Counted from the first letter of the stretch, positions 24,112-34,118 are shown. The stretch is 64,000 bases of DNA from Mucilaginibacter rivuli (GCF_019391655.1 NZ_JAHXPQ010000008.1:1-64000); one strand, 5' to 3'. Notes: a model not told the origin generated them from the letters alone. Numbers and translations: made by a program.

Positions 24112-26052
24112 TCATCTTCTCTGGTATTCCGGCGAACCGATGATGATGCCCACAACCTGATTAAGCATACTATTATTGCCCACGTTACGCACAGTATATG
24201 TTCCGGGATATAACCCCTTATTTACATTTATTACTGTAATTTCTCCACCGGTCATCATCATATCCTGATTATTGATCGTTTCGGTTGGTTTTGATGTCGG
24301 TGTAGTGGCAGCATTGTTAATAGTTGCTGCAAGGTTGGTTTGCGTTAGCAAGGGCGTTAAGCGTTTTATGGTTTGGTTTAGGTCGCGCTCGGGCATAAAC
24401 AGCTTGCTGTAGATATTTAAAGCTGCTTCGGCACTTTCGGGTTCGTGGTTGCCGTTAAGTGCTTTCAGGTTAAAGTTCACACCCGGTATACGTTGCGATG
24501 CCAGCGCCAGTCCAAAATTCATTCTGCTCAATAATGAGCCAGTGTTTATCCAATATGTGCCCTTATCGGGGAAGCCTGTTGGCGCCAGGTAATAATACAT
24601 ACGCTCGCCCATGTTACTTACCCAATTGTAAATTTGCCTTGGTTGTTTAACATCGGCATTAATACTGCGTAAAGAGCTTATGGCCAGCTCAAACGGCGAT
24701 TTTGTTTTCTCCCGCAATGATTGCGAACTCCAAAACTCCGGCGATGATACCATTGTGATGAGCACTTCCCTGATATCACCGTCATGGTCGGTAAATGATT
24801 TTGCCATCTTGTTCAGCAAGCTTTGCGGCGGGTTATCACTCACAAAGCGTATGGCTATTTTTCGGGTAATAAATTTAGCTGTAGATGGATGGTGCGCCAG
24901 CATTTCCAATAAGTCAACACCTTCCTGGTAGCCACTGCCATCAAATTGGTGATCCAAAACAGTTTTTGGGTTTTTATCATGACTGGTTGGATTAAACAGA
25001 AAATCGCCCTGGTGTACAAAGCCTTGTTTTTCCATACCCTCAACGCCATTCCTGATGTATAACTGCGATACGCGGTTATTTGCATCGCCGAAAGGGTAAT
25101 TCGTCCAGCCGGTTAACACCCGGGCAGCCTGGGTAACATCGCTTTGTGTATAGCCGCCGTCAACACCTAAAGTGTGCAATTCCATTACCTCACGGGCATA
25201 GTTCTCGTTCAAACCTGATGTTCTCCGGCGACGAATGGGTACCGGCGGCGTTTTATGCGTGGTATCCCCCATCATCATCATGTCCATCTGCGGCGGCGGG
25301 GCTACCGCGGCCATTTCGGGTGCCGGCGCAACACTGGTAAAATTATCAAGAAAATGTAACATGGCCGGTGATTTGGCAGTAGCCATTAATATCACATCAA
25401 ACTTTCCAAATACATTCGGGCGGATCACATCCCGCTCATATGATGGTATAAATAACTGCGGCCCGTTTTTACTGTACGATACATTAAAATGATTAAACCA
25501 AAAGTCAGTCAATACCTCCTGTAGTTGATTGTTAGTATAGGTTGCCCTCAATATCTTTTGATCGATAAACTGGTTTTGCAGGTCCTGGTTGCTGCGATAG
25601 CCTTTTAGTTTCATAAAAGCCTGTATTTGCGCGTTAAATGCACGCCTGTCTTTAGCCACATATAGCGAATCTTTACTTACATAACCGGCTGCAGCGGCCA
25701 TATTGTACAAGGCTTCCCTTTCGGGGTAAATATCTACCGCCTGCTTATTGGTAAAAGCGAGAGCGTCATATACACTCAGTCTTTTATTTAAAGAGTCATC
25801 GGGCAATTTGGCATCCAGTTGTTGCTCAAACCATTTTTCGAGGCCAGTATTTACCACCTCGTCAATTTGACCGGGTGTTGCCCCGTAAGTAAAACGGTTT
25901 AGCAGATGTGCAGCGGCCTGTCTGTCGGTTAAACCGGTTTTTTTATAGGGGAACTTAAGTTTTTTAGTAGATGATTGCGGCCCTGAATAGAAAGAGAATA
26001 GCACGATGCTGCAAAAAACAACAATTGCTGAGGCGGGTAATTTTAACTTCAT
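24112..26052 (-). CDS. DUF1800 domain protein, copy B
   Basis: 646 aa, secreted, with the same order of motifs as copy A (RQAAAHLLNRFTYGATPGQIDEV; LTDFWFNHFNVSY; ENYAREVMELHTLGVDGGYTQSD; VVGIIIGSPEYQRR). The central insertion is shorter, with Pro- and Met-rich runs. It lies 100 bases upstream of copy A, so they probably share a transcript ending at the terminator near 21910. The high identity of blocks suggests duplication followed by divergence in the insertion and the region before the C-terminus. Confidence 0.85.
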   Translation of the reverse strand: MKLKLPASAIVVFCSIVLFSFYSGPQSSTKKLKFPYKKTGLTDRQAAAHLLNRFTYGATPGQIDEVVNTGLEKWFEQQLDAKLPDDSLNKRLSVYDALAFTNKQAVDIYPEREALYNMAAAAGYVSKDSLYVAKDRRAFNAQIQAFMKLKGYRSNQDLQNQFIDQKILRATYTNNQLQEVLTDFWFNHFNVSYSKNGPQLFIPSYERDVIRPNVFGKFDVILMATAKSPAMLHFLDNFTSVAPAPEMAAVAPPPQMDMMMMGDTTHKTPPVPIRRRRTSGLNENYAREVMELHTLGVDGGYTQSDVTQAARVLTGWTNYPFGDANNRVSQLYIRNGVEGMEKQGFVHQGDFLFNPTSHDKNPKTVLDHQFDGSGYQEGVDLLEMLAHHPSTAKFITRKIAIRFVSDNPPQSLLNKMAKSFTDHDGDIREVLITMVSSPEFWSSQSLREKTKSPFELAISSLRSINADVKQPRQIYNWVSNMGERMYYYLAPTGFPDKGTYWINTGSLLSRMNFGLALASQRIPGVNFNLKALNGNHEPESAEAALNIYSKLFMPERDLNQTIKRLTPLLTQTNLAATINNAATTPTSKPTETINNQDMMMTGGEITVINVNKGLYPGTYTVRNVGNNSMLNQVVGIIIGSPEYQRR

Positions 26053-26225
26053 AATGGTGTAATTTAGGCAGGTGTAAGGCTTTGACCATTAAACAATTGG
26101 ATGGTTTAAGTGCGCTGAATCAAATATAAAACTTTTGTGTTATATGGTTGGGTAACAATTGCTTGACAATTAGTCATTTAAAAAATGTTTCGCCTGACTT
26201 TTTTTCAGTTTAAACACTGTGGCAA

Positions 26226-26233
26226 TAGTTTTG
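26226..26233 (+). promoter_or_regulatory. Putative clpB -7 box
   Basis: TAGTTTTG matches TAnnTTTG and ends 16 bases before the clpB ATG. A T-run at 26199-26205, about 20 bases upstream, may serve as a weak -33. Confidence 0.4.
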
Positions 26234-26249
26234 ATTGTACTTGATTACT

Positions 26250-28841
26250 ATGAATTTTAACAATTTTACCATAAAAGCACAGGAAGCTGTTCAAAAGGCT
26301 TCCGAAATTGCAGTTGGAAATCAACAACAGGCAATTGAGAATGCTCATTTACTAAAAGGTCTGCTTTTGGTTGATGAGAATGTTGTAAGCTACCTGTTAA
26401 AAAAACTGAATGTAAACATCAACAGGTTAAGCGAGCAGCTCGACCAGCAGATAACAACCTATCCAAAAGTTAGCGGCAGCGATGTATACCTGTCATCGAG
26501 CGCTAACTCAGCATTACAAAAAGCTACATCATATTTAAAAGAATTTAAAGACGATTTTGTATCGGTTGAGCATATTTTATTAGGCATACTATCAACAAGC
26601 GATAAGGCATCTACCCTATTAAAAGATTCGGGCGTAAACGAAAAGGATCTGAAGAAGGCCATAAAGGAATTGCGTGGCGATAATAAAGTGAACGACCAGA
26701 ACGCTGAAGCTACATATAACGCATTAAACAAATATGCCCGTAACCTTAATGAGTATGCAGAGTCGGGCAAGCTCGACCCGGTTATTGGCCGTGATGACGA
26801 GATACGCCGCGTGATACAGATATTAAGCCGCCGTACCAAAAACAACCCTATTTTAGTTGGTGAGCCCGGCGTAGGTAAAACCGCTATTGCAGAGGGCATT
26901 GCTTTCAGGATATTAAAAGGTGACGTACCGGAGAATCTGAAAAGCAAAACTGTCTATTCGTTGGATATGGGGGCGCTAATAGCAGGTGCCAAATACAAAG
27001 GCGAGTTTGAGGAACGCTTAAAAGCCGTTGTAAAAGAAGTAACACAGGCCGATGGCGAGATCATCCTGTTTATTGATGAGATACACACTTTAGTTGGTGC
27101 AGGTGGCGGCGAAGGCGCTATGGATGCCGCGAACATATTAAAACCGGCCCTTGCGCGTGGCGAATTAAGAGCCATTGGCGCAACTACTTTGAATGAATAT
27201 CAGAAATATTTAGAAAAGGATAAAGCGCTGGAACGCCGTTTCCAGAAGGTAATGGTGGATGAACCGGATACCGCTGATGCGATCTCGATTCTTCGTGGAT
27301 TAAAAGAACGTTATGAAGCGCACCACAAGGTGAGGATATTAGATGAAGCTATTATCGCTTCCGTTGAAATGTCGCAGCGATATATTTCGGACAGGTTCCT
27401 TCCCGATAAGGCGATTGATCTGATGGATGAAGCCGCGTCAAAACTGCGTATCGAAATGGATTCTGTTCCCGAAGTGGTTGATGAACTGGAACGCCGCATT
27501 ATGCAGCTGGAAATTGAGCGCGAAGCCATTAAACGCGAGCATAATGATAAACGTGTGAAAGAACTGGGTGAAGAGATTGCCAATTTATCTGCTGAGCGTG
27601 ATTCACTTCGTGCAAAATGGAAGGCTGAAAAAGATGTGGTTGACGGTATTAACACCAAAATTGAGCAGATAGAAAACTTTAAACTGGAAGCCGACCAGGC
27701 CGAACGTGCAGGTGATTACGGCAAAGTGGCTGAATTACGTTACGGTCGTATCCGCGAAACACAGGAAGAAGTTGAGAAACTAAAAGCTGAGTTGTTAGCC
27801 AATAAAGACAACTCGCGCATGTTGAAGGAAGAAGTTACTGCAGACGACATTGCAGGCGTAGTTTCACGCTGGACGGGTATCCCGGTTTCTAAAATGATCC
27901 AAAGCGAGCGCGAAAAACTGCTTAGTCTTGAAGATGAATTACACAAACGTGTTGCCGGGCAACAGGAAGCCATTGAAGCCATTAGCGATGCCATACGCCG
28001 CAGCCGTGCCGGTTTGCAGGATAAACGTAAGCCTATCGGTTCGTTCATATTCCTGGGTACTACCGGCGTTGGTAAAACCGAGTTGGCAAAGGCCTTAGCC
28101 GAGTTTCTGTTTAACGATGAGCAGGCGCTGGTGCGTATCGATATGTCGGAATACCAGGAGCGCCACGCGGTGTCACGATTGATTGGTGCGCCCCCTGGTT
28201 ATGTGGGTTATGATGAAGGCGGACAGTTGACCGAAGCCGTACGCCGTAAACCATACAGTGTTGTTTTGTTGGATGAGATAGAGAAAGCACACCCCGATGT
28301 ATTTAACATCTTGTTACAGGTATTGGACGATGGCCGCCTGACTGATAATAAAGGCCGTGTGGTGAATTTTAAGAATACCATCATCATCATGACATCAAAC
28401 ATTGGTTCGAATATTATACAGGAGAACTTTACCGAACTGGATGAAGGTAACCATGATGAGATTGTTGCCAAAACCAAGAACGAATTGTTTGAGCTGCTCC
28501 GCAAAACCATACGCCCTGAGTTTTTGAACAGGATAGACGAGATCATTATGTTCACACCTTTAAGTCGTGATGAGATAACCGATATTGTGAAATTACAGTT
28601 CAGGCACCTGCAGGATACGTTAGCTGAGATGGGCATCACGATAGAAGCCAGCGAAGAAGCCCTGGATTGGTTGGCCCAGTTAGGTTACGACCCTCAATTT
28701 GGCGCACGCCCGCTAAAACGCGTTATCCAAAAGAAAATCCTGAACGAGCTATCAAAACAGATACTCGCCGGTAAGGTAAACAAGGACAGCAAGATCAAAC
28801 TGGATAGCTTTGACAACCAGTTTGTATTTTTGAACGAGTAA
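26250..28841 (+). CDS. clpB: ATP-dependent disaggregase ClpB
   Basis: 863 aa Hsp100 chaperone that works with DnaK to dissolve aggregates. N-domain 1-150, NBD1 with Walker A GEPGVGKT and IDEIHTLVGAGG, a long coiled-coil middle domain (about 400-530, required for DnaK cooperation and diagnostic against ClpA/C), NBD2 with GTTGVGKTELAK, and a C-terminal domain with GARPLKRVIQK. There is no ClpP-binding loop expected. The ATG at 26250 matches the family (MNFNNFTIKAQEA). Confidence 0.97.
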   Translation: MNFNNFTIKAQEAVQKASEIAVGNQQQAIENAHLLKGLLLVDENVVSYLLKKLNVNINRLSEQLDQQITTYPKVSGSDVYLSSSANSALQKATSYLKEFKDDFVSVEHILLGILSTSDKASTLLKDSGVNEKDLKKAIKELRGDNKVNDQNAEATYNALNKYARNLNEYAESGKLDPVIGRDDEIRRVIQILSRRTKNNPILVGEPGVGKTAIAEGIAFRILKGDVPENLKSKTVYSLDMGALIAGAKYKGEFEERLKAVVKEVTQADGEIILFIDEIHTLVGAGGGEGAMDAANILKPALARGELRAIGATTLNEYQKYLEKDKALERRFQKVMVDEPDTADAISILRGLKERYEAHHKVRILDEAIIASVEMSQRYISDRFLPDKAIDLMDEAASKLRIEMDSVPEVVDELERRIMQLEIEREAIKREHNDKRVKELGEEIANLSAERDSLRAKWKAEKDVVDGINTKIEQIENFKLEADQAERAGDYGKVAELRYGRIRETQEEVEKLKAELLANKDNSRMLKEEVTADDIAGVVSRWTGIPVSKMIQSEREKLLSLEDELHKRVAGQQEAIEAISDAIRRSRAGLQDKRKPIGSFIFLGTTGVGKTELAKALAEFLFNDEQALVRIDMSEYQERHAVSRLIGAPPGYVGYDEGGQLTEAVRRKPYSVVLLDEIEKAHPDVFNILLQVLDDGRLTDNKGRVVNFKNTIIIMTSNIGSNIIQENFTELDEGNHDEIVAKTKNELFELLRKTIRPEFLNRIDEIIMFTPLSRDEITDIVKLQFRHLQDTLAEMGITIEASEEALDWLAQLGYDPQFGARPLKRVIQKKILNELSKQILAGKVNKDSKIKLDSFDNQFVFLNE

Positions 28842-28864
28842 ATTTAGATACGCCTCCCACTTCA

Positions 28865-28907
28865 ACAAAACCATCCCGTGTTAGTACAGGATGGTTTTGT
28901 TTTTTTC
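28865..28907 (+). terminator. Intrinsic terminator of clpB
   Basis: Perfect 12-bp stem ACAAAACCATCC (28865-28876) / GGATGGTTTTGT (28889-28900) and a following T-run. Confidence 0.9.
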
Positions 28908-28983
28908 AATATTAATCTTTGCTCACAACCGTTGCTAATTACCAGTTAGCAGCCTGAATTATAAACTATAAATTTCATAAAAA

Positions 28984-30546
28984 ATGAGCAAGCTTATCCA
29001 AAGGGGTATTTGTACTTTAATGTTATCGGCTATTGTGAGTAGCGTTTTCGCTGATGTTAAGTTAGCCAGTCCTTTTACCAATCATATGGTATTACAATAC
29101 AACATGCCGGTACCGGTTTGGGGTATAGCAACTCCCGGCGAAAAGGTTACTGTAAAGTTTGGGAAGCAAATTAAAACAGCCATTACCGGTGCTGATGGTA
29201 AGTGGATGATAAAACTTGATAAACTAAAGCCAGGCGGGCCCTTCAGCCTGTCTGTTATCGGGAATAATAAAATTGTGCTTACAGATGTATACGCAGGTGA
29301 TGTTTGGTTATGTTCCGGCCAATCAAATATGGATATGACGGTTGCCCGCGAAGATCGCTACTGGTGTGGTGTTTTTGATGAGAAGTTTGAAGTGGATAAT
29401 GCTAACTATCCGCTCATACGGGTATTTGATACCGACTTTGCGCCCAGTGCCGAACCCAAAACCGAAGTTGCAGGCAAATGGGAAGTGGTATCGCCTAAAA
29501 CTGTAGGGCATATATCGGCAGCAGCTTATTTTTTTGCACGCGACCTGCAAAAAAAGATCAAGATACCCATAGGTTTAATTACTACATCTTTTGGCGCCAG
29601 TACAGCCGAGGCATGGACACGTAAGGAAGCATTGCAGGCTAATCCAAAAACTAAATACCTGGTTGATAACTTTGAGGCTAAACTGGCAAAATACCAGGCA
29701 GATACAGTAGGTAAAGCGGCATATCAGGTAGCGTATGCGAAATGGAAAATTGAATCTGCCAAAGCAAAAGCCGAAGGTAAAGATGAAGTGCGTGGCCCTA
29801 AAAACAACGACCCTGTTCGCGACCAACATAATGCATCTGTTTTGTGGAACGGTATGGTAGCACCGCTTATTCCCTATGCTATTAAAGGCGAGATATGGTA
29901 CCAGGGCGAATCAAACAGCCCTACAGCAAGTATATTCGGGGATATTAATGAAACTATGATAACCGACTGGCGCAAGCAATGGGCACAAGGCGACTTTCCG
30001 TTCATCTATGTTCAATTAGCTAATATTGGTAAATCAGTAGAAGATGTACCGGCAAAAGGCGGACAAGAAGCTGTTAAACGTGAAGCTCAATTGCAAAACC
30101 TATCTATACCAAATAGTGCCATGGTATGCGCTATAGATAACGCCGACCCCTTAAATATGAACAATGTACATTGTAAAAATAAACAAGCCATTGGCTACAG
30201 GCTTGCTTTGGCTGCACAGGCAATAGCTTACCATATTAATACACCCTATTCTGGCCCGCAGTATGATAAAATGGAAGTAAAAGGCAACACCATACGTTTG
30301 TACTTTAAACATACCAATGGTGGTTTAATAACCCGCAATGGCAGCCTGGATGGCTTCGCCATTGCGGGGCAAGATAAGAAGTTTGTTTGGGGTACCGCTA
30401 AAATCGAGGGTAATACCATCGTGGTTTCTAATACCGGAATTGAAAAGCCTGTTGCGGTGAGGTACGCCTGGGGTAATAACCCACCTACCAGTTTATATAA
30501 CGGCGCAAACTTACCGGCAATCCCATTCCGTACTGATAATGATTAG
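28984..30546 (+). CDS. Sialate O-acetylesterase family protein (copy 1)
   Basis: 520 aa secreted SGNH-type carbohydrate acetylesterase. Signal peptide to about residue 23; catalytic Ser in CSGQSNM (about residue 113); GEIWYQGESN oxyanion block mid-protein; C-terminal beta domain ending FAIAGQDKKF and GANLPAIPFRT. It may remove acetyl groups from sialic acid or plant polysaccharides; substrate not decidable. It precedes the L,D-transpeptidase by 68 bases. A paralogue is at 39935-41380. Confidence 0.87.
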   Translation: MSKLIQRGICTLMLSAIVSSVFADVKLASPFTNHMVLQYNMPVPVWGIATPGEKVTVKFGKQIKTAITGADGKWMIKLDKLKPGGPFSLSVIGNNKIVLTDVYAGDVWLCSGQSNMDMTVAREDRYWCGVFDEKFEVDNANYPLIRVFDTDFAPSAEPKTEVAGKWEVVSPKTVGHISAAAYFFARDLQKKIKIPIGLITTSFGASTAEAWTRKEALQANPKTKYLVDNFEAKLAKYQADTVGKAAYQVAYAKWKIESAKAKAEGKDEVRGPKNNDPVRDQHNASVLWNGMVAPLIPYAIKGEIWYQGESNSPTASIFGDINETMITDWRKQWAQGDFPFIYVQLANIGKSVEDVPAKGGQEAVKREAQLQNLSIPNSAMVCAIDNADPLNMNNVHCKNKQAIGYRLALAAQAIAYHINTPYSGPQYDKMEVKGNTIRLYFKHTNGGLITRNGSLDGFAIAGQDKKFVWGTAKIEGNTIVVSNTGIEKPVAVRYAWGNNPPTSLYNGANLPAIPFRTDND

Positions 30547-30592
30547 CCAATAGCAAGGCGCTAAATAATTTAATGGTATAAGGATTGCTATG

Positions 30593-30617
30593 CATAGTTT
30601 ATAATTTATAAACTATG
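30593..30617 (+). promoter_or_regulatory. 25-nt perfect palindrome including the L,D-transpeptidase start codon
   Basis: CATAGTTTATAA, a central T, then TTATAAACTATG. The last three bases are the ATG of the L,D-transpeptidase gene. As RNA it could fold and hide the start codon; as DNA it could be an operator for a dimeric regulator. Confidence 0.5.
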
Positions 30618-32162
30618 ATTAATCTGACTACCAAAAGAATTTTAAGACCGGTTTTGGCTCTTGCTGTTTTAGTTACAATCTTTACTTTTCAAGCCTGCCG
30701 GAAAAAGAAAGCCCGGTCGGACATGGGTAAAACTTTGTACGATAAAACCCATAATAAAGTATTTAAAGATATTACGCCGGAAGCCTTTGCGCCCATATTC
30801 CAACAGGCTTTAGCGGCTCAAAAAGCCAAACTGGTTAATCCAAAACTCATTACTGCATGGTATGAACAAAACGATTACGACCCTGCCTTTGTAATGGAGC
30901 ATTTGCCGAATGATGATCTGAAAACTTTTGTCGGCTATCTTGATCATTCAGAAGAGCACGGCCTTGATTCTGTTATGTTTCAAACCGCTAAAATAAACGC
31001 CTTACTGGCTAAGTTTTACAGCAAAGAGGCCATTAAAAATACTACTGAGGCTTACCAGGACATGGCGCAATTGGAAATATTGGTTGCCAATGCCATGATC
31101 AATTATTCGAATGCCTTGCAGTTTGGCGTGATGAATCCGCGTAAGATATACGCCAATTATTTTACCAAAACCAAGCGCCCCGATAGCGCATCAATGCTCA
31201 GGGTATTTAATGTTCATGATTTTAAAAGCTACCTGGATAGCATCCAACCTAAAGGGCCTCAATATGTTGCATTACAAAATGCTTTAAAGAGCGGCAAAAA
31301 TGCCCCCGGTATGTCAAAGGAAGAAACCCAACGCATATTGGTTGTTAATCTGGAGCGTTTACGCTGGAAGAACAAGCCCACCGAAAACAAATATGTTATT
31401 GTTAATATTCCTGATTTTCAACTGGATGTGGTTCAGGATGGCAAGTCAATCATGAATATGAAAGTTTGTGTTGGCGAAGGACGAAATAAAGACCACGCAA
31501 ATACTTTGGTTGATTATGATGAAAGTGATAAGGTTGACAGGCCGTTCTCGCACGAGACACCGCAACTGAACAGCATGATCTACGTTGCCGAAGTTAACCC
31601 GGTATGGAATATCCCATCAAGTATCGCCGTAAAAGAGATCATGGGGCTGGCAATGAATGACCGCTATTACTTGTCAAATAAAAACATTGACGTATACAAA
31701 AATGGTCAGAAAATTGAGGATAGCGAAACTATTAATTGGGACGACGTAAAAAAAGATCCTGACTCTTATTCTTTTAAACAACAACCGGGCGCCGATAACG
31801 CATTAGGTAAAGTTAAATTCCTGTTCCCTAATGCAACCAATGTTTACCTGCATGATACACCAGCACAACTGCCTTTTAAAAAGGATATGCGTGCTGTTAG
31901 CCACGGTTGTGTACGGTTAGAAAAACCGCTTGATTTTGCCAAAGCCATGTTTGGCGATGGAGATAAGTACGATACCATTGCAAAGGATATGAGCGAAGAT
32001 AATGCTACCCCTACTCAATTAATGTTGCCCAAAAAGGTACCGGTGTATTTAACCTATGTTACCTGTTGGGCAGACGCTAATGGGGTTATACAGTTCCGCC
32101 ATGATGTTTATGCGTTGGATATTGTACTGTATGGCCATATGAAAAAATTCTTTTCTGCATAA
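30615..32162 (+). CDS. Lipoprotein L,D-transpeptidase, YcbB-like
   Basis: 515 aa. Signal with lipobox FQACRKKK (lipidated Cys about residue 28), a long N-terminal scaffold (about 40-260) and a YkuD catalytic domain with HDTPAQLPF then SHGCVRLE, catalytic Cys about residue 431. Forms 3-3 crosslinks or attaches proteins to peptidoglycan. It is a large YcbB/LdtD-type architecture. The start codon lies in a palindrome. Confidence 0.88.
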   Translation: MINLTTKRILRPVLALAVLVTIFTFQACRKKKARSDMGKTLYDKTHNKVFKDITPEAFAPIFQQALAAQKAKLVNPKLITAWYEQNDYDPAFVMEHLPNDDLKTFVGYLDHSEEHGLDSVMFQTAKINALLAKFYSKEAIKNTTEAYQDMAQLEILVANAMINYSNALQFGVMNPRKIYANYFTKTKRPDSASMLRVFNVHDFKSYLDSIQPKGPQYVALQNALKSGKNAPGMSKEETQRILVVNLERLRWKNKPTENKYVIVNIPDFQLDVVQDGKSIMNMKVCVGEGRNKDHANTLVDYDESDKVDRPFSHETPQLNSMIYVAEVNPVWNIPSSIAVKEIMGLAMNDRYYLSNKNIDVYKNGQKIEDSETINWDDVKKDPDSYSFKQQPGADNALGKVKFLFPNATNVYLHDTPAQLPFKKDMRAVSHGCVRLEKPLDFAKAMFGDGDKYDTIAKDMSEDNATPTQLMLPKKVPVYLTYVTCWADANGVIQFRHDVYALDIVLYGHMKKFFSA

Positions 32163-32200
32163 GATTTGACAACTTTTAGAAGTTGTTAAATCTATTCAAA

Positions 32201-32237
32201 TAAAAAAGCCCCGGTAACCATCGCGGTAACCGGGGCT
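32201..32237 (-). terminator. Terminator of the YkuD_2 gene
   Basis: Inverted repeat AGCCCCGGTAACC (32207-32219) / GGTAACCGGGGCT (32225-32237), one mismatch in 13, five-base loop. On the minus strand it is followed by six T, so it terminates the minus-strand gene; the plus strand lacks a U-tract. Confidence 0.85.
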
Positions 32238-32258
32238 AAAAAAAATCACTTCCTAAAA

Positions 32259-33059
32259 TTATAATGAAGCGTTTAACGCTGTTGCGTTTACAGGATTGCC
32301 AAACGAAAAGTTTGCTGCAAGATCCTGGTTTAGGTATTTTGAGTTATAACTGCTATCATTCGCATTAATAAATAATACAGTTTTTCCTTTTATAGTATTG
32401 ATAACCTGGTTTACCACCGATGGCGATACTGCAGGGCAACCCTGGCTTCTGCCTAAGCGGCCCAAAGCATTTATTGAACCCTGGCTAACATAAGGTGCTG
32501 CGTGTACTACAATATCACGGTTGTTGGCTTGGTCGTTAAAACCTTCGTCCATACCATCTAAACGTAGTGATACGCCATGTTTACCGTTATAAACATTATT
32601 GGTTACGTAAAAGCCAAGGCTGCTTTCAAACGAATCCTTTTGGTTTGAAAAACGGCAGGGCACGTCTTCGCCACTCCCATTTCCATGAGCTACCCATGTG
32701 TTTAGCAATAGCACCTTTTTGCTCAGGTCAACTATCCACATACGTTTTGATTTACTCGATTTGTTGAAATCAACTACTGTGATAACCGAACTGTTTGCCG
32801 ATAACTTATTGGCCATTTTAAGATTAAAGTAACCTGTAACCGCTTTTTCAAATACAGCCTCATCAAGTCCTGCTTCATTTAAGCGTGCTGTGGTGAAAAT
32901 ATCAGCCACATAACTACTAAACATTTTTGTGCTTGTGTTGGCTAATGAATCGGAAGATGTTTTTGATTTTGGGCCGCCAAATTTATCCGACGTCCAACTG
33001 ATGATAATAAAGGCTAAAACGATTGTGGCGCAAATTTGCCATAAAGAGTTTTTTCTCAT
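32259..33059 (-). CDS. Murein L,D-transpeptidase catalytic domain protein (YkuD_2-like)
   Basis: 266 aa. N-terminal membrane anchor or signal (about 8-24). The catalytic region has FNKSSKSKRMWIVDL, VAHGNGSG, IVVHAAPYV and LGRSQGCPAVS with catalytic Cys about residue 205. It belongs to a different L,D-transpeptidase subgroup (His and Cys embedded in RSQGC rather than SHGC) from the convergent gene. Acts on the cell wall. Confidence 0.85.
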   Translation of the reverse strand: MRKNSLWQICATIVLAFIIISWTSDKFGGPKSKTSSDSLANTSTKMFSSYVADIFTTARLNEAGLDEAVFEKAVTGYFNLKMANKLSANSSVITVVDFNKSSKSKRMWIVDLSKKVLLLNTWVAHGNGSGEDVPCRFSNQKDSFESSLGFYVTNNVYNGKHGVSLRLDGMDEGFNDQANNRDIVVHAAPYVSQGSINALGRLGRSQGCPAVSPSVVNQVINTIKGKTVLFINANDSSYNSKYLNQDLAANFSFGNPVNATALNASL

Positions 33060-33243
33060 ACAATAATCAAAATAGTTTAATTAATAGTTTATGTTCTTTT
33101 ACGGAAACGGTGATCAAAATGTTTCGCCTCCTTTATCGGCCTGAAAGAAACATTTAATCTTAAATTACCAACCAAAACAATCGGTGTAATTTATTTAACT
33201 ATTAATATAACGAAGTACTTTGTAGATTATTGTATGAGTTGTA

Positions 33244-34116
33244 TTACCCGAACAGATTACTGCTTAAATACCTGTCGCCCCTATCGCAGGCGATAAAAAC
33301 GATAACACCATGTTCAATCTCGCGGGCTACCTGCAACGCGGCCGCGCATGCGCCCCCACTGCTCATTCCGGCAAATATGCCTTCCTTTTTAGCCAGCAGG
33401 CGCGTCATTGCAGTAGCATCAGCTTCTGATATGTCTATGGTACGGTCAACGCGCGTAGCATCAAATATTTTTGGCAAATAAGCTTCGGGCCAGCGGCGTA
33501 TGCCGGGTATTGATGAGCCTTCAACAGGTTGGCAACCTACAATCTGTATATCAGCATTTTTCTCTTTAAGGTAACGGGAGTTACCCATAATAGTACCGGT
33601 AGTACCCATCGAGCTAACAAAATGAGTTATCTTACCCTCGGTATCCTTCCAAATTTCAGGGCCTGTAGTTTTATAATGGGCCATATAATTATCAGGATTG
33701 GCAAACTGGTTCATTAAATAGAATCCCTTGGTAGCACCCTTCTCTTCGGCATAATCGCGACATTTTTCAATATCATCAAGCAAGGTAACTTTTGCACCAA
33801 AAGCCTCCATAATAAGGGTGCGCTCCCGGGTTGAGTTAGATGGCATTACCAGTTCAATATCAATGTGATATAAGCTGGCCATCATAGCTAAAGCAATACC
33901 GGTATTACCGCTTGTAGCCTCAATAAGTTTAGTACCGGGCTTAATATCCCCCCGTTCAATCGCGCTGCGTATCATATTCAGTGCAGGCCGGTCTTTCACG
34001 CTGCCACCGGGGTTGTTACCCTCCAGCTTGGCATAGATCTTTACGTTCGGATTCGGGTTTATATTCTTTAATTCTGCAAGCGGTGTGTTACCAACCAGGT
34101 CTATTATGCCAGCCAT
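33244..34116 (-). CDS. cysM: Cysteine synthase (O-acetylserine sulfhydrylase B type)
   Basis: 290 aa PLP enzyme making cysteine from O-acetylserine and sulfide or thiosulfate. PLP lysine K41 in NNPGGSVKDRPALNM, the substrate loop EATSGNTGIALAM, SSMGTTGTI for phosphate, and the C-terminal AGMSSGGA. The length and the RRWPEAYLP block favour CysM over CysK. It starts two bases after the cysE stop: a cysE-cysM operon supplying and consuming O-acetylserine. Confidence 0.93.
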   Translation of the reverse strand: MAGIIDLVGNTPLAELKNINPNPNVKIYAKLEGNNPGGSVKDRPALNMIRSAIERGDIKPGTKLIEATSGNTGIALAMMASLYHIDIELVMPSNSTRERTLIMEAFGAKVTLLDDIEKCRDYAEEKGATKGFYLMNQFANPDNYMAHYKTTGPEIWKDTEGKITHFVSSMGTTGTIMGNSRYLKEKNADIQIVGCQPVEGSSIPGIRRWPEAYLPKIFDATRVDRTIDISEADATAMTRLLAKKEGIFAGMSSGGACAAALQVAREIEHGVIVFIACDRGDRYLSSNLFG

Positions 34117-34118
34117 TA

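Noticed and set aside
26180..26193. A 14-base word AAAATGTTTCGCCT shared with 33115-33128
   Set aside because: A 14-base match between two intergenic regions of a 64 kb AT-rich window can arise by chance, and no shared function or symmetry supports it.
32163..32200. A second terminator for the L,D-transpeptidase on the plus strand
   Set aside because: The short CAACTT/AAGTTG hairpin has no U-tract, and the strong stem at 32207-32237 has its T-run only on the minus strand.
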